From positions 30,555 to 94,554 of the forward strand of contig JARUPY010000349.1 of assembly GCA_029817715.1 (NCBI GenBank): 64,000 nucleotides of DNA. The letters are read 5' to 3'. The DNA is from Melastoma dodecandrum. Its lineage: Eukaryota > Streptophyta > Magnoliopsida > Myrtales > Melastomataceae. The position numbers were made by a program, and so were the translations under genes. The notes under the pieces are model-generated. The model saw only the letters and a list, made by a program, of their open reading frames with translations. It was not told the DNA's origin and did not search any database. Shown here in pieces: positions 34,541 through 47,390 of this stretch (its first letter is position 1; each line of letters starts with the position of its first letter).

Positions 34541-34710
34541 TGCTATTGTATGAAATGCAACAACATGAAGCTCTGAAAGCGAATTCAATGGAAAATTACC
34601 TTATTAGCGACAAAAAAAAATAGCACTTCATGGGGTGACAAAAATAAGGAAAGTTGACAAACACATTCCGAGATAACCTCTCTCGAACTTCAAAGTCACC
34701 ATCTCCGTGG

Positions 34711-35934
34711 TCATAGTACGATCCTAGCATCGGCCAGGTTCTCCCCCGTATTATCTTGGGATGTTTGCACATTTCTTCCCCCGAGATATTGAAACAGCCC
34801 TATTTTGGTCTGAGAAGAGGTGCCGTTGATGTCATTCGCTGTATGGAAACCAGGGCCATAGCTGTTGTAGCATCTGCTCTGGGTTTGCTGATCAAGGCAG
34901 TGATGAGACGATGACGATGACAGGAGTTTGTCCAGGAATGACCAATCATTTCCAATCCTGTCTTGGAGGTTGCTGAAGCCGCAGCTGCCAGCTGAGGTGA
35001 GCCTCAACAAGTTCTGAGAACACTCGATGTCCATGTTGAGGGTGCCGATGAACGAGCCTGTGGGAAACGCTGATGTATTTGCAATCTCAGGGCTGAACAG
35101 CTGCGGTAGGTGCATGGAACAGTCTAGGCCATAATTGCTAGGAATCATTGACTCTAAGTGGTTTTTGGTCGATACACCACCTGCCTTTGCGTGGTACATG
35201 TACTGATCCAGTTCTTCGGCAGCTTCTGCTTGGTATCCTTTCTGATTCTTCTTCTTGAAGACCCTACAAACGACCCACCCATCTTCCTGCAGGATAACAT
35301 AGGGAAAATATTAGGGTGCAACAGCAACCGCAATGAAACAAACAATTTTTCCATCGACGGTGACTTCCTAACCTGGAGATCAGAAGCAAAGCCATGTTCG
35401 TCTTCGAGGCGGTACTCGTGCATGATCCAGTCGGTCTTTTGGCCATGAGGTGCGCGGCCTGTGTAAAACACAAGAGTCTTCCTCATGCCTATCCTCCTTG
35501 ATGCACCCCCGTTACTGAGGTGGATAGACTTGTCCCTCCCCGTGGCCTTCCAAAACCCGGCCGTGGTTGCTCGGTTTGTCCTTGTCCCTGTCGGATACTT
35601 CTTATCCTTGTGGCTAAAGAAGTACCACTCATCTTGAGGGCCCGAACCGATCTTACATTTGTCTGAGAAAGATTGAAAAGGATTTCAAGGAAATGTCTTG
35701 GGCTAAAGAAGTTGGAAGAAGAAAAGAAAATCAACAGTTGAGCCAAAAACCCCAACCTTTGAGATCCCAAGGCTCGAGCTTGTTGAGGTCGACTTCTTTG
35801 ATGACGTCGAGGTCGAAGGCCTCATATGAAACCTTCTTCTTCAAGTAATAGGAGAGGAGCTCTTCATCCGTGGGATGGAACCGGAACCCTGGCGGAACCG
35901 ACAAAGGTTGCTGAGCGTGTTCATGTTGCATCAT
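34711..35934 (-). CDS. SMB: NAC transcription factor, SOMBRERO-like
   Basis: A plant-specific NAC factor. In Arabidopsis SMB drives root-cap cell maturation and death. Exons: 35934-35757, 35662-35373 and 35286-34711, with GT-AG introns and matching phases, giving 347 residues without internal stops. The NAC domain fills about residues 11-170: [83 protein letters not shown] and [13 protein letters not shown]. The C-terminal activation region contains [23 protein letters not shown] and DWSFLDKLL, motifs shared with SMB and its BEARSKIN relatives; the N-terminus with [10 protein letters not shown] is closest to SMB. The start ATG at 35934 (MMQ...) fits SMB; a second Met follows directly. Intact, and the only host gene in the middle third of the window. 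Confidence 0.93.
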
Positions 35935-37162
35935 CTCTTTCGTTCGCTTCTGTCGGCAGACGTGAACTAAGGAAGATAAGATGAGACGCCTGTAAATCTG
36001 GATTCGTGATGGGGAAAGAAAATAAACAGGAGGGTTATGAGGGGAGCTTGGGGAGTCGGGAATTGTAAGTAGATAACGCGAGAAAGAGTGTAGAATACGA
36101 GGGAGGGAGGGAGAAGGGTAGTCCCCCTATTCTAAGGAGAGGGTTATGGTGTTCAACACAGCACCGGGTCATATGCTCCGGCCCTGCTCTCTGTCCTTTT
36201 CTCCATATTCCGTCAAACATTAACACCATTCGGCGCTTGACCAACACCCCCCGCCCTTCTCTTGGATTTTTCCGTAAAGGAAAAACCGCGTGTGAACCCG
36301 AAAATCCAATTCGAAATTGATTCATCATGATACGAAGGATTTTTTGTCTATTAAGTCGGAGAAAAACGAATAATAATCATAATCGTAATCGTAAATATTT
36401 AATGTAAAGTAACTCTATTTTGGCTAATATTTACTAGATAAAAGTTTTCCATAGCACCAACCCCAGTGCGTGGGGTTATTACCTAAGATAGAGTTAAGGT
36501 GGGTGGATGTCCATTTGAATGTCCTCGGGTTCCAATCCAATGATCTTGCCGTAAACCAGTTTTGATAATTGTACTTCAGAAACAAACTCGTCAAATCTAT
36601 TTCGAGCCTGAAATCAGTAAAAAGGCAACATGAATAACAAGGCTATTATTTTAAGAACAATTTGGTTATATATATATATAAAATTATGTGGAGGGATGGC
36701 ATGGAATTCAGTGCAAAGGTGGAAAAGAGCTGGAAAACCCTTCTTTTTTTTTCTTGGGATGACCTTGGATCTATCAAAACAATTGTCAGGTCAAGTGTGG
36801 AATAGAACCTTCATATGATTATAATATGATTAATAGAATATGTTTGTACGTTTCCCTTTACTTTAATTTATTAAACAATTGAATTATCAAAAGACGCTTC
36901 TTTAAAATCGTAACTAAAAAATGAAGCAGCCACGATTCAGAAAGATAAAATGAAATTGATCAGTGATAATACCCTTGTAAAGATCATGGTTCTCAAATGA
37001 ATAGCAATGACAAGGTATTACCACCAGTATTAGTATTACAGGGTGTACTAAAACCAATGGTTTTGAAATCCATAACGTAACATCTTAGTCCCCTCATTGT
37101 CTTAGTAATCCGCTTTTCATGGGGTCATTAACAATAATAATATCACACATATAATCAAATAC

Positions 37163-37179
37163 CACGTGCAGCGCACGTG
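37163..37179. promoter_or_regulatory. Two closely spaced G-box cores
   Basis: CACGTG occurs at 37163-37168 and again at 37174-37179, 11 bp apart centre to centre, about one helical turn. This is 1.2 kb upstream of the NAC gene start. bZIP/bHLH binding is known for the motif; function here is inference. Confidence 0.35.
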
Positions 37180-37279
37180 AGCCCGGGGAAGGCGAAAAAA
37201 GGGGCAAAAAGTGAGGGAGTTGGAGTCCGTGCGATACGGTTTAGCGTGCTGATCCAACTACCCAAGCATCTTCCCCTCT

Positions 37280-37300
37280 CCCCCCCCCCCCCCCCCCCCC
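37280..37300. repeat. Poly-C tract (21 C)
   Basis: An uninterrupted run of 21 C after a CT-rich lead. The length is likely to be unstable and hard to sequence. Confidence 0.9.
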
Positions 37301-37668
37301 AAACAAAAGAAAAGGACGCCAACGTTAAGTAATTGTGTACATATCCTGGTCAATCACGGAGACTTTTTGAATGGGGAGTGGTATAAAATATTTCCCATCC
37401 CGAAATTGAGCTATTCTCTGTCTCACTGTGCCGTCGCCTTCACGTTCACACTGTCCCACATAATAAAACAATAATATTGTCTCCCCCCTCTTTATTTGTC
37501 GTATTCCTGCCATATTTGGTGGTGTGGTGACGGCCCCCGCCCTCGATATCCACGGACAAAAAATAAATTTCGATTTTAACGTTATCTCATTATTCTACTT
37601 TTTCTTTCTTTCAATTAAAACCTAAATTTTTATCTCTTTGTAAAAAAGAAATTTTACCTAAGAGGTCT

Positions 37669-38302
37669 TGATGCCAAATGAACACACGAGATAAACGGCA
37701 ACGGAAACAAAGAACTACGACAACGGTGGAAGACGGAAAGAAATAAGCACGACGAAACAAACGAAAAGAACATGACTCGAACAACCACAGATACAATCAA
37801 TGCATTACTGGGACTGTCACGAGAGTTGAACGCCACACAACCGGATATAAATGCATCGCCGTTTATGAGAACGCTCAGATAATTTTCGCCACGCTTAGAA
37901 ATTCACTAAACGATAAGAAAAAGTAATCAAAATTTCAAGAGATAACTTGACGGCCATTTATTAGAAAAAGTTCCTCCAAAGTTGTTCTTAACCATAAACA
38001 TAGATATCTTATTTATAGTGGACTAAAAGATGCGATAAACCTAGTTCCTTAATAAGACTTATATAACAAGCCAAATGTGAAAATGGGTTTGTCCACAGGT
38101 TGGGCTTCCGTCAATCAGGTAAGTCCTGAATAAAGTGATCTCGCTTTTCCCTAATCTCGAGTCGATGTTGATCTCGAGACGAACTCTTGTCTTCTCGAGT
38201 TGATCTCGAGTTGACGAATTAACTCGACCATTTCAATTATGTGAAAATAGTCCCCATCTCATCTCGTCCCCGACTCAGCATTGCTCAATCCAACTCGCAT
38301 CA
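37669..38302 (-). repeat. 3' LTR of the Ty3/gypsy element
   Basis: Matches 42478-43109 with many substitutions (shared ATTGTCACGAGAGTTGA-like text near 37815 and the end CTCAATCCAACTCGCATCA). On the element strand it starts TGATGCGAG, directly after a purine tract AAAAGGAGGA. The outer edge is approximate. Confidence 0.8.
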
Positions 38303-41300
38303 TCCTCCTTTTGCTGAAAAAGAATTTGTCCTCAAATCAAGGGGCTCTTCATCACCTTTGTACGATGCGAGATCTTGGACGTTAAAAGTTCTCGACATTC
38401 CATACTCTCCTAACAAGCCGATCTTATAAGTATTCTTGTTTATCCTCTCGATGACTCGAAAAGGACCATCAGCTCTGGGCATAAGCTTATTCTTTCGCCT
38501 TGCTGGGAACCTCTCCTTTCGTAAGGGAATCGAGACAAGATCTCCTGGTTGGGATACCGGCTCCTTTCGATCTCGGTTCGCTTTAGACGGATATTTCTCA
38601 TTCTGCTGCTCATTAAGGGTTCGAATCCTGTTGTGAAACTTCATCATCTCTTCCGCTCGTCGAACCGTATCTTTATCGAGAATACCTTGGGTGGGGCATT
38701 GGTAGTAACTCGATTGGAATTCACAGATTAACACCATATACTACCTCGAATGGTGTTGCTCGAGTTGTCAAAAGAGGAGCTCAATTATAAGCGAATTCAA
38801 CTTGTGAAAGCTTGATGTCCCAATTTTTCCGATTATTGGACATCATTGCTCGAAATAGGCTTCCCAAATCCTATTCACGACCTTTGTTTATCCATCTGTC
38901 TGTGGATGAAAAGTCGTGCTGAATAGGAGCTTTGTTATGAGTGCCAAAGTGACTTCCAGAAATAGCTAAAAAACATGGCATCTCGATCAAAAATTATCGA
39001 TGACGGTGTCCCATGTAGGTGAACGATCTCTCAAAAATAAAGGTTTGCCATGGGAGAAGCATCATCCATCTTTCTACGTGTAACAAAGTGAGCCATTATC
39101 AAGAATCGGTCCACAACAACCATGATGGAGTCCTTCTGTCATTGTGTTCGGGGCAACCCAAGGTCGTTCACATGTAATGATGTGTAGAGGCCTGGGGGCA
39201 TGACATGACTCTTAGCGCGTTGACAGGTTATGCATCGTCGGAATAACTGGTGGACGTCTTTAGTCATCCGAATCTGGTAAAAATACTCTTGAAGCATCAT
39301 GAGAGTTTTTTGGACTCCCAAGTGTTTAGCGAGTCCTCCTCCAGTCGAGTGGAACTTTGAGGAATGCATAACTTAACTCCTTGAAACAGAAATCCGTTGG
39401 ATAGATGATATTGCCCACTAGGCTTCTCCAAGCATTCCTTACATATCTCTCCAAAGTCTTCATCTCTTGAGTACAACTCCTTTAACAACTCAAATCCGAT
39501 CAACTTCGATTCCGTCATGGCCACAAGAGTTGACTTTCTGGGTAACGCATCTGTTATGATGTTATTTACTCCAGATTTATGCCTCAAGACGAAGGTGAAT
39601 GATTGAAGAAATTTCACCCATTTCGCATGTCGTCGATTGAGCTTTACCTGCCCATTTATATGCTTCAAGGCCTCATGATCAATATGAATAACAAACTCCT
39701 TGGGCATCCGATAGTGATTCCCTATCTCTAGTGCACGAATGATTGCGTAAATCTCCTTATCGTAGGTCGAGTAATTTAGTCGAGAACCATTTAACTTCTC
39801 GTTGAAGTATGAGACTGGTCGACCATCCTGCAATAGTACACCACCAATTCCAACACCAGAGGTATCACACTCGACTTCGAACACCTTTTCGAAGCCAGAG
39901 AGTATCAATACGAGCGCCTAAGACAAATGACTCTTAAGCAACTCAAAGCTAGATTGAGCAGCCTTCGACCACTCTAAAGTCGTCCCCTTCAAATGTTCTG
40001 TCATAGAGACTGCAATAGTACTGAATTTCTTGATGAATCTCCTCTATACCGATGTTAGTCCATGAAAACTCCGGACATCATGAGTTGTCTTGGGAGTCGG
40101 TCAATCACGAATAGCAGCAATCTTGCTTTCATAGACCTGAATGCCATTCTTCGAAATGACTTACCCCAACAAAACAAGCTTGGACGTCAAAAAACTCGCA
40201 CTTCTTGTTGTTCCCAAAGAGACATTGCTCCCTCAACTTCTCGAACAACTGTCTAAGGTGACCGATGTGTTCTTCCTCATATAGTTATATACAAGGATGT
40301 CATCAAAATATACAACAATAAATTTACCAATGAAAGGATGAATCACCTGGTTCATCAACCACATGAAGGTGCTCAGCGCGTTCGAGAGCCCAAACGGCAT
40401 AATCATCGACTCGTACAACCCAAATTTAGTATTGAATGTCATTTTCCATTCATCTACGTCTTTCATCCGAATGTGATGATAACCGCTTTGCAGGCCCTCC
40501 TTCAAGAATACTGTCAATCCATGCAACTCATCGAACACATCATTGAGTTGAGGAGTGGGAAATCGGTCCTTGATTGTGATCTTATTGATTCCTTGACTAT
40601 CAACACACATCTGCCATGAGCCATCCTTCTTTAGCACGAGGATTGCAGGTATAGAACAAGGACTCAGACTCTCTCTAACATACCCCTTTTGTATTAGCTC
40701 GTCGACTTGGCGTTGGAGTTCCTTAGCCTCTTCCAGATTGCATCGATAGGCAGCTCCATTTGCTAACGACACTCCAGTAATGAGGTCAATATGATGTTGT
40801 ATGTCCCTCAATGGAAGAAGTCCTCCCGGCATTTCCTTGGGAAACAGGTCCTCAAATTTTCGTAGAAGTTGTTGTACTCGAGGAGATGGGGTGGAAGCAT
40901 GTTCCGCTCCTCCCTCAAACACCATCAACATGTATACACGCTTCTCTTCACGAATAACTCGAATCAACTCAACAAGTTTCAAACTGAGTTCTCGATCTCT
41001 TTGCGACGACTTGATTAATGCTTGGGTGGTTAAGGAAAGAAGAGTAATCTTCATCTTATCGAGAATGATGGAATATGTATTCTTGTACCTATCATAAACT
41101 GCTTGTCAATCATATTGTCACGGCCTTCCCAATAACAAGTGACACGCATCCGTGAGTACTACATTACAAGTCACTGTGTTTTTTGGTTCTGACCAATGCT
41201 CAATGAAACTATCACATGTTTAGTCACTCTTAGGTCACTCTCCTCGCTCAACCATTAGAGCTTGTAAGGTCAAGGATGTGGCTTGGTAGCATGCGTTCCT

Positions 41301-42464
41301 TGTACGGTGCACCCAGTCTAAAAAATCATCTAACGATGGTCGACATCATCTGCCACAACGTTTGTATTAAGGGTTTTTCGAATAACCAACAACTCACACT
41401 CATCGGGTTTCTCCACCACTTCTTCTTCGACAACCCAAATGGGTTCTCCATCCCGATCATCAACCTGATCATGATCCGAAAACTCTATAATAGTGATAGT
41501 TCGTCGAATTGGGCATTTGGAAGCTATATGACCAACTTTTTTACACTCAAAACACTTTGTTGCACCAGTAGTATTTGGAGGTGGTCGAGTGTCAACCTTA
41601 GCCTTGTCCTTGCTATTAGTAGATAATGGATCTCGAGGGCAAACTCCCTTTGCTAAAAGGAGTGTTCCTCATCGCTGCTCCTATAAGCGTTCTCCTAGCT
41701 TGTTGTTTCTCGACCTTATGGGCAAGTTTGCATACGTCCGCAAAACTCCAATAAGATTGCAACTCAATAGCATCCACTACGTGAGTTTCGAATTTTTAAT
41801 ATACTTTGCAATGGTCTGCTCCGGGAGTTCAGCCTTATTGGAGTTACTCCAATAAGTCACACTATAACATCACTTACTCGAACTCTCGAGTGTATTCAGA
41901 AACACTCAAAGACTCTTGTAACAAGTTCAATATGATGAACAAGTCTTGTCGATACCGCTCTGGTAAAAACCTCTTCTTCATCTCTCTTTTTATCTTGTTC
42001 CACGAACGAATCTTCTCCCTTCCTTCTTGACAACGCTAATGATTCATATTCTCCAACATAAACTCGCGTACTTACGAAGTCGAAGCACTGTCATCGTTAC
42101 TTGTTTCTCCTATGGAATATCTATATTCAAACACACATTCAATCGAATGGAGTCAATTGAGAAACACCCCATGATCTACTTTTCCATCAAACGGGGGAAT
42201 GTCCACTCATATGTTAATAGTGCGGGGGGGACTGACGTTCTTGAGATTGTCTCATGGGACTCCTTTCGTCTCCATATCCTTCTACGGAGGGATTTTCCTC
42301 CTATTCCTCAAATTGTCGAAGAACTTGCGGTTCATGAGGCCTCATTCCTACGAGGAGTTGTTGCACCTGACAAAATTCTTTAACCTCTTATTTTAAGCGA
42401 GTCGAACGGATCCCTTCCAACGTTATCCCACGTTGAAATCTATTTGCCATCATAAGAACCTTAC

Positions 42465-42476
42465 GCTCTGATACCG
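42465..42476 (-). other. Primer-binding site (tRNA-iMet type)
   Basis: On the minus strand CGGTATCAGAGC, 11 of 12 matches to the initiator-Met tRNA 3'-end complement used by many plant LTR elements, immediately inside the 5' LTR. Confidence 0.8.
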
Positions 42477-42477
42477 A

Positions 42478-43109
42478 CCGACGCGTTATTGTGTGTTCGC
42501 TAATGGAAATGAAGAATAACGGCAATTGCATAGACGAAAAGGAATAAACACAACAAAACAAACCAAAGGAATAGGACTCGGATAGCCACGGTTACAGCCA
42601 ACGCACAACCAGGATTGTCACGAGAGTTGAGCGCCACACAACTTGATATAGATACACCACCAATTATGGGAATACTCGGATAATTCTCGGCATGCTTAGA
42701 AATCTACCAATCGATGGGCTAAACCTAGTTCCTAAATAGGCCTTAAATAAAAATCCCAAACTCTAATTAAAACAAAGTCATAAAATTATTAATTAAAAAA
42801 AATGGGCATGTGGATCCCGAATCAGATAAGTCTAGACTAAAGTGATTTCGAATCAGATAAGTCCGACTAAAGTTATGTCGAATTGCTCTAGTCTTGAGAT
42901 AAGTCCTGACTAAAATGATCTCGAATTGCTCTAGTCTTGAGTTGATGTTGATCTAGTGAAGCTGATCTCGAGACGAACCCCTGTCTTCTCAAGTTGATCC
43001 CGAGTTGACGAATTAATTGGACCTTTCCAATTCCATGAAGATAGTCCCCATCTCGACTGTTCCTCTCGACTCTTTCCCGACTTGGGCTTGCTCAATCCAA
43101 CTCGCATCA
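42478..43109 (-). repeat. 5' LTR of the Ty3/gypsy element
   Basis: Partner of 37669-38302. Ends on the plus strand with the same CTCGCATCA. No target-site duplication could be matched at the two outer borders, so at least one border is altered. Confidence 0.8.
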
Positions 43110-43398
43110 CATATGACTATTTTTCTTATTGTCTTCTACTTTAGCCTTCCACCAGCCTTAAGTAATTGTTGGATTATCTTGAACTAGCCGTAAATCCCAA
43201 ACATCATTTAGTTTGAAGAAAGAATCCTGTAAATTCACTTTTAACTACAATTTGCTCTTTTAGTTTGTTAGAATAACTCTCTACTAGCTGAAACCACTAA
43301 TCGATCTAAGCTGATATATTTTTCAACGATCAACTACAATATTTAACATTCTTGTAATAGAATCCTCTTCACGTGATCCAAATAGATGTTAAATGCCA

Positions 43399-43785
43399 TG
43401 TTAAATGTCGTATTAATTTACAATCTCATTAAGTGTGGTAGTGCGGTGGTGTGAAATCTCATTAAGTGTGATGTTAATGGCCTTGGCAGTGGGGTGAAGT
43501 TAATGACCTAGGAATTAAGGTACGTTAAATGCTTTCTCTATATCTTTCCTATGACACTATAAAAGGATAAGCAATCTCCAAATGTTGTAAGAGAGAAAAG
43601 AGTGTAAGAAAAAGACTAAGAAGGTATTGTGGTCGTAAGAAAAGAAAAAGGCTCCGTAGTTAGCCAAAATATCCTCTCCAAATTTCCTTGTTCCTTATTT
43701 ACAGAAACACTTCGTTGTGTCGTAGCATTTTCATAAAACCCTTCCTATGATACAGCAAAGCACCGCTTTCCAAACAACCCCAAAA
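43399..43785 (+). repeat. 5' LTR of the copia element
   Basis: Starts TGTTAAATGTC and ends in AACAACCCCAAAA. Compared with the 3' LTR it has an extra repeated phrase (CTCATTAAGTGTG occurs twice) and numerous substitutions. No matching target duplication flanks the pair. Confidence 0.88.
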
Positions 43786-43790
43786 AATTT

Positions 43791-43802
43791 TGGTATCAGA
43801 GC
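43791..43802 (+). other. Primer-binding site (tRNA-iMet)
   Basis: TGGTATCAGAGC, a perfect match to the usual plant initiator-Met primer-binding site, five bases inside the 5' LTR. Confidence 0.9.
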
Positions 43803-45459
43803 ACAGTAGATCATGGCTACGTCTTCCAGCAGCATGCTCTTTACCTACTCTCCCAATCAAATCCCGATATTTGATGAAGAGCACTATGATTGTTGGAGTT
43901 TGAAAATGGAGACTATCTTTCTCTTACAAGATTTATTGAGGATCGTTGATGAAGGCTTTGAAGAAGATGACAAATTGTCAAGTGAGGAAGAAGGTGCTGG
44001 AGAACAAGAAAATAAGGCAAAAGAAAACGTGATGAAGAATGCGATGGCGTTGCGGATCTTGCCCAATCCGTAAGCAAGACAATTTATTCGAGACTTTATG
44101 GTCTCAAGAAGGCGAAAGAAGCATGGAGCGTATTAAAGAAAGAGTTTCAAGGCTCGAAGAAAGTGATTTCCATCAAGCTTCAAGGCTTGTGGAAGGATTT
44201 GGACAACTTGGCCATGAAGGAGTCCGAAACGGTGAAAGATTTCTTCTCGAGACTTGTAGAAATCATGAATCAAATCAAATGTTGCGGTGATGAAGTTCCC
44301 GACAAGAAGGTTGTCGAAAAAGTGTTGAGAAGCCTGTCGTAGAAGTTTGAGCACGTTGTTGCTGTGGTTGAAGAAACGAAGAATCTAGGAGAAATTTTTG
44401 CATATGAGCTAATAGGTTCTCTTGAAGCACACGAAAGAAGTGTAAGCAAGTACTCAACTCCCATTGAACAAGCTTCTCAAATGAAGTTAAATGTTTCAGA
44501 AAGGAAGTCGGAGCAGAAGGAGCGTACTATGAACAACAGCAGAGAGTCTTATGGTCGTGGACCTGAAGGCCATTCTCGAGAAAGAGGCAGAGGACGAACA
44601 ACAAGCCAGTTCCGCAGTAGAGAAGATCATTTCTTGAGTAGATTTGGAAATTCAGAAGGTAGTTGTATATTTTTAGAAAAGTTAGACATGAGTCAAAAGA
44701 TTGCTATTTCAGGTGCAAGAGATATTGATTTCCAAATCATTCAGAACGATATTGTTATTTTAAAGACAAGCAGCAACAGCAGCAGCCGCAGCAACATGGT
44801 TCTTAAAATTCGATAAATTTTTCAAAAGAAGAAGAATCGAAGCAAGCATTCTCTTCTAGTTTCAATGCAATGCAAGATATGAATGAAGTGTTATTTTTCG
44901 ATAGTGGATGTAGCAATCATGTAACATGAAGTAAGGAAAACTTTGTGGAGATAGACAACAGCTGTGACTGTAACAAATGTTGAAGAAAAGATGATTAATG
45001 TTGTGTTTCATTCTCCAAGCATTGCTCAGAATCTTTTGAGCGTGGGGCAAATGATGAAGAGAGGTTATAAGGTTACCTTTGCTGATGGTCAATATGAGAT
45101 CGTTGACAAAAACGAAAAGAGGATCGCTGTAGTGAAGATGACGAGGAATAACTTATTTCTGCTGAAGATGAATTCATTCTTGAATGTTGTATTGAACAGT
45201 GAAGTTGTTGATGAAGCTTAGTTATGGCATCTGCAATATGGGCATTTGAATCACAAGGGCCTAACGTTGTTGAGAGAGAGGAATATGGTCACAGGTCTTC
45301 AAAAAATCCACCTAATAGTAACATGCGTCTATGAAGAATGTGTGTATAGGAAGCAACATCGTCTTCCTTTTCCCAATACCTCTTGGAGAGCTAAAGTCCC
45401 TCTTGAGTTGGTGCATGTTGACATTTGTGGTCCAATCCTTTGCATCATGAAGAGATTGT

Positions 45460-47390
45460 GAGGACGCAACATAATTAAGGAAGACTTAAAAGGCAACATA
45501 AGATACCATATATAAGGAAAAATGCATTGAATGGAGAAGAATTCGACTTCAACAATCTCTCGATGGACTATCATGGTCTCTTTGGAAATTATGAGGCATC
45601 CCATCGACGTCAACATAATTTATATGCCCCTCCAAAATTCCAATAATGTATGATGGCTGAAATCGAGGAGTGGCACAGGGAGCTACCTCGGGGGACACTG
45701 TTGAATATCGAGGATGGATAACCCAAGCACTCAAAGAAGTCTTGGGCCGAATCTTGTGCGAAGAGAAGAATTTCTCCACATATCCAGAGAATATTGATCG
45801 AGACTACCCATGTCCCCGGGGATATCGTGTGCTCAATTTTACACGATTCTCTAGATTGGATGAGATGACACCGATGAAACATATAGCTCGCTTTACTAAC
45901 TAAGTAAGAGAAGTCGCTAATAGTGATTTCTTAAAGGTGAGGCTTTTCCCAAACTCTCTTACCGGGGCAACCTTCGGGTGGTTTATTAACTCACCACCAA
46001 AATTCATTTTCGGATTAGCGATATAAACAAACACAATTTTCAATGTCATTTGCAAAACTGGAATATCTAGTAACCTTAATCGAACTCACTCAGATCAGGC
46101 AACAGCCCGGAGAAGCTGCTCATCAATTTCTTTAGAGGTTTAGGCGAGCATGAATGCATTGCAGAACTTCAATATCTAAAGATGAGCTTGTCAATATCGC
46201 TCGCGATGCCCTAGACAATAAAATAAAAAAGAAAATTGAGGAATAACGTTTTAGAGATTTATTGGAGTTATCTCGACGTGCTACAAGATATGAAGCCCTT
46301 CTCAGGTAGGAATTATGTGACACATTATTTTATTCATTCGAGTCCATCCCATCGAGGTGGATGTGGCAGAGTTAATGGTGTGCGAGTCGCTAATCCAAAA
46401 GAATACAAGAGTAAAGATCTCTCAAAGAACAAGCGAAGAAAGAAAATACCCCTTTGAATTTACAAAGGCAGATGCCATTTTTTATTGGCTTTTAAAAAAT
46501 GGAAGAATCAAAATAAAAAATGGTCATCGCGTCCCTAGGACCAATCGAGAAAGGAAAAAGGGCTATTGCAATTGGCATGGTTCTTTTACTAATACCACGC
46601 AAGATTGTATTACCATAAGAAATGCTATCAAAGGTCTTATTGAAGCCAAAGATATAGTGTTTCCTGAGAATAAGGAACCGTGCCAATTGATAAATTCTCA
46701 TTTGAGAATTTATGTGAGATAAATATGTTTGAATTAATTGTATTGGGTGAGGCATAATTCTAGTTCTCAAGTGTAGGAAAACAAGTTAAGTGCTTGTGAC
46801 ACCATTGTGGCGAACTTACTATACATTCGATTGAGCAAATTCGGAGTGTTGAACAACTCGGCTTTGCCTACGGATAATGGAAAAAGCACATCCTGTTGAT
46901 AGCATATGGATGAGTCACATCCAACAGACAAGTGCATATTTTCAAAAAGTTTGTGAGAATGCAAAAAAGAGGGAAGTACTATGACCTGACGGATGTCAAA
47001 GATGGTGGACTCGGTATATGTTGGAAAGACGACAAGGAAGGACATAACAAATTGATAGGACGTGGAAACGCAGTTCAAAGGCATGGATATGTCAGTCGTG
47101 GGGCAAAATTTCCAAGTACGGGAGTTTCTATAGTTGCGGGTTCTGCTAACGAAAGGACATCATCTCCACAAATCATTGTCAAGAAAAGGCCAAGTGTCCT
47201 TGATTTCCAATTTCAATCTAAAGTAGATCCTCTGCCCAAAGTGCAAGCCTGTTTTCGAACAAACAGGTTAATTAGCCGGATGTGCAAAACTTTCTGGAGA
47301 CAAGGAAAGATTGTTAATTTATCTCAATGAGTACATGATGCAACTTTTCCTTCGAAACATACAGGTAAAAGGGGATCCATACGTGACGAT
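45460..47390 (+). mobile_element. Ty3/gypsy gag fragment inside the copia element
   Basis: Foreign to copia. The plus-strand text contains a retrotransposon gag domain: RDYPCPRGYRVLNFTRF, DEMTPMKHIARFTN, NSDFLKVRLFPNSLTGATFG; then KYPFEFTKADAIFYWLLKNG and a zinc-knuckle-like YCNWHGSFTNTTQDC (46357-46722). These are the signature segments of Tat-like plant gypsy gag. Stops at 45901 and elsewhere break it. It lies exactly between the two copies of the copia 5' region. Confidence 0.8.

Larger units (their letters stand above)
35935..37668. other. Upstream region of the NAC gene
   Basis: Presumed promoter and 5' UTR of the minus-strand NAC gene lie in the proximal part. No further gene is supported. 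Contains a TA microsatellite (about 36667-36680), two G-boxes (37163-37179) and a poly-C tract (37280-37300). Confidence 0.5.
37669..43109 (-). mobile_element. Ty3/gypsy retrotransposon with both LTRs
   Basis: 5.4 kb on the minus strand. Order from the 5' end: LTR (about 42478-43109), primer-binding site, gag with a CCHC knuckle CFECKKVGHIASKC (near 41510-41565), reverse transcriptase (41054-40233: HHIDLITG, YHHIRMKDVDEWKMTF, VVYFDDILVYN with the catalytic F-D-D box), RNase H (39908-39297: FEVECDTSGVGIGGVLLQDG, YSTYDKEIYAIIRAL), integrase zinc finger (HLGVQKTLMMLQEYFY, CITCQRAKS), integrase C-terminus (38737-38300: DGPFRVIERINKNTYKI), then polypurine tract and 3' LTR. Stops and frameshifts occur, for instance directly after FDDILVYN near 40285, and most of the integrase core is eroded. 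Not autonomous. Confidence 0.92.

Noticed and set aside
37325..37513. 62-codon frame MAGIRQIKRGETILLFYYVG
   Set aside because: Short, with no recognised motif and no neighbouring exons; no basis for a gene call.
38605..38625. GGGTTCGAATCCT resembling a tRNA T-loop
   Set aside because: It lies in the integrase C-terminal coding region of the Ty3 element, and no acceptor stem or anticodon arm can be paired around it.
42465..42480. Possible tRNA fragment (GCTCTGATACC)
   Set aside because: Reverse complement of the primer-binding site of the Ty3 element, not a tRNA gene.
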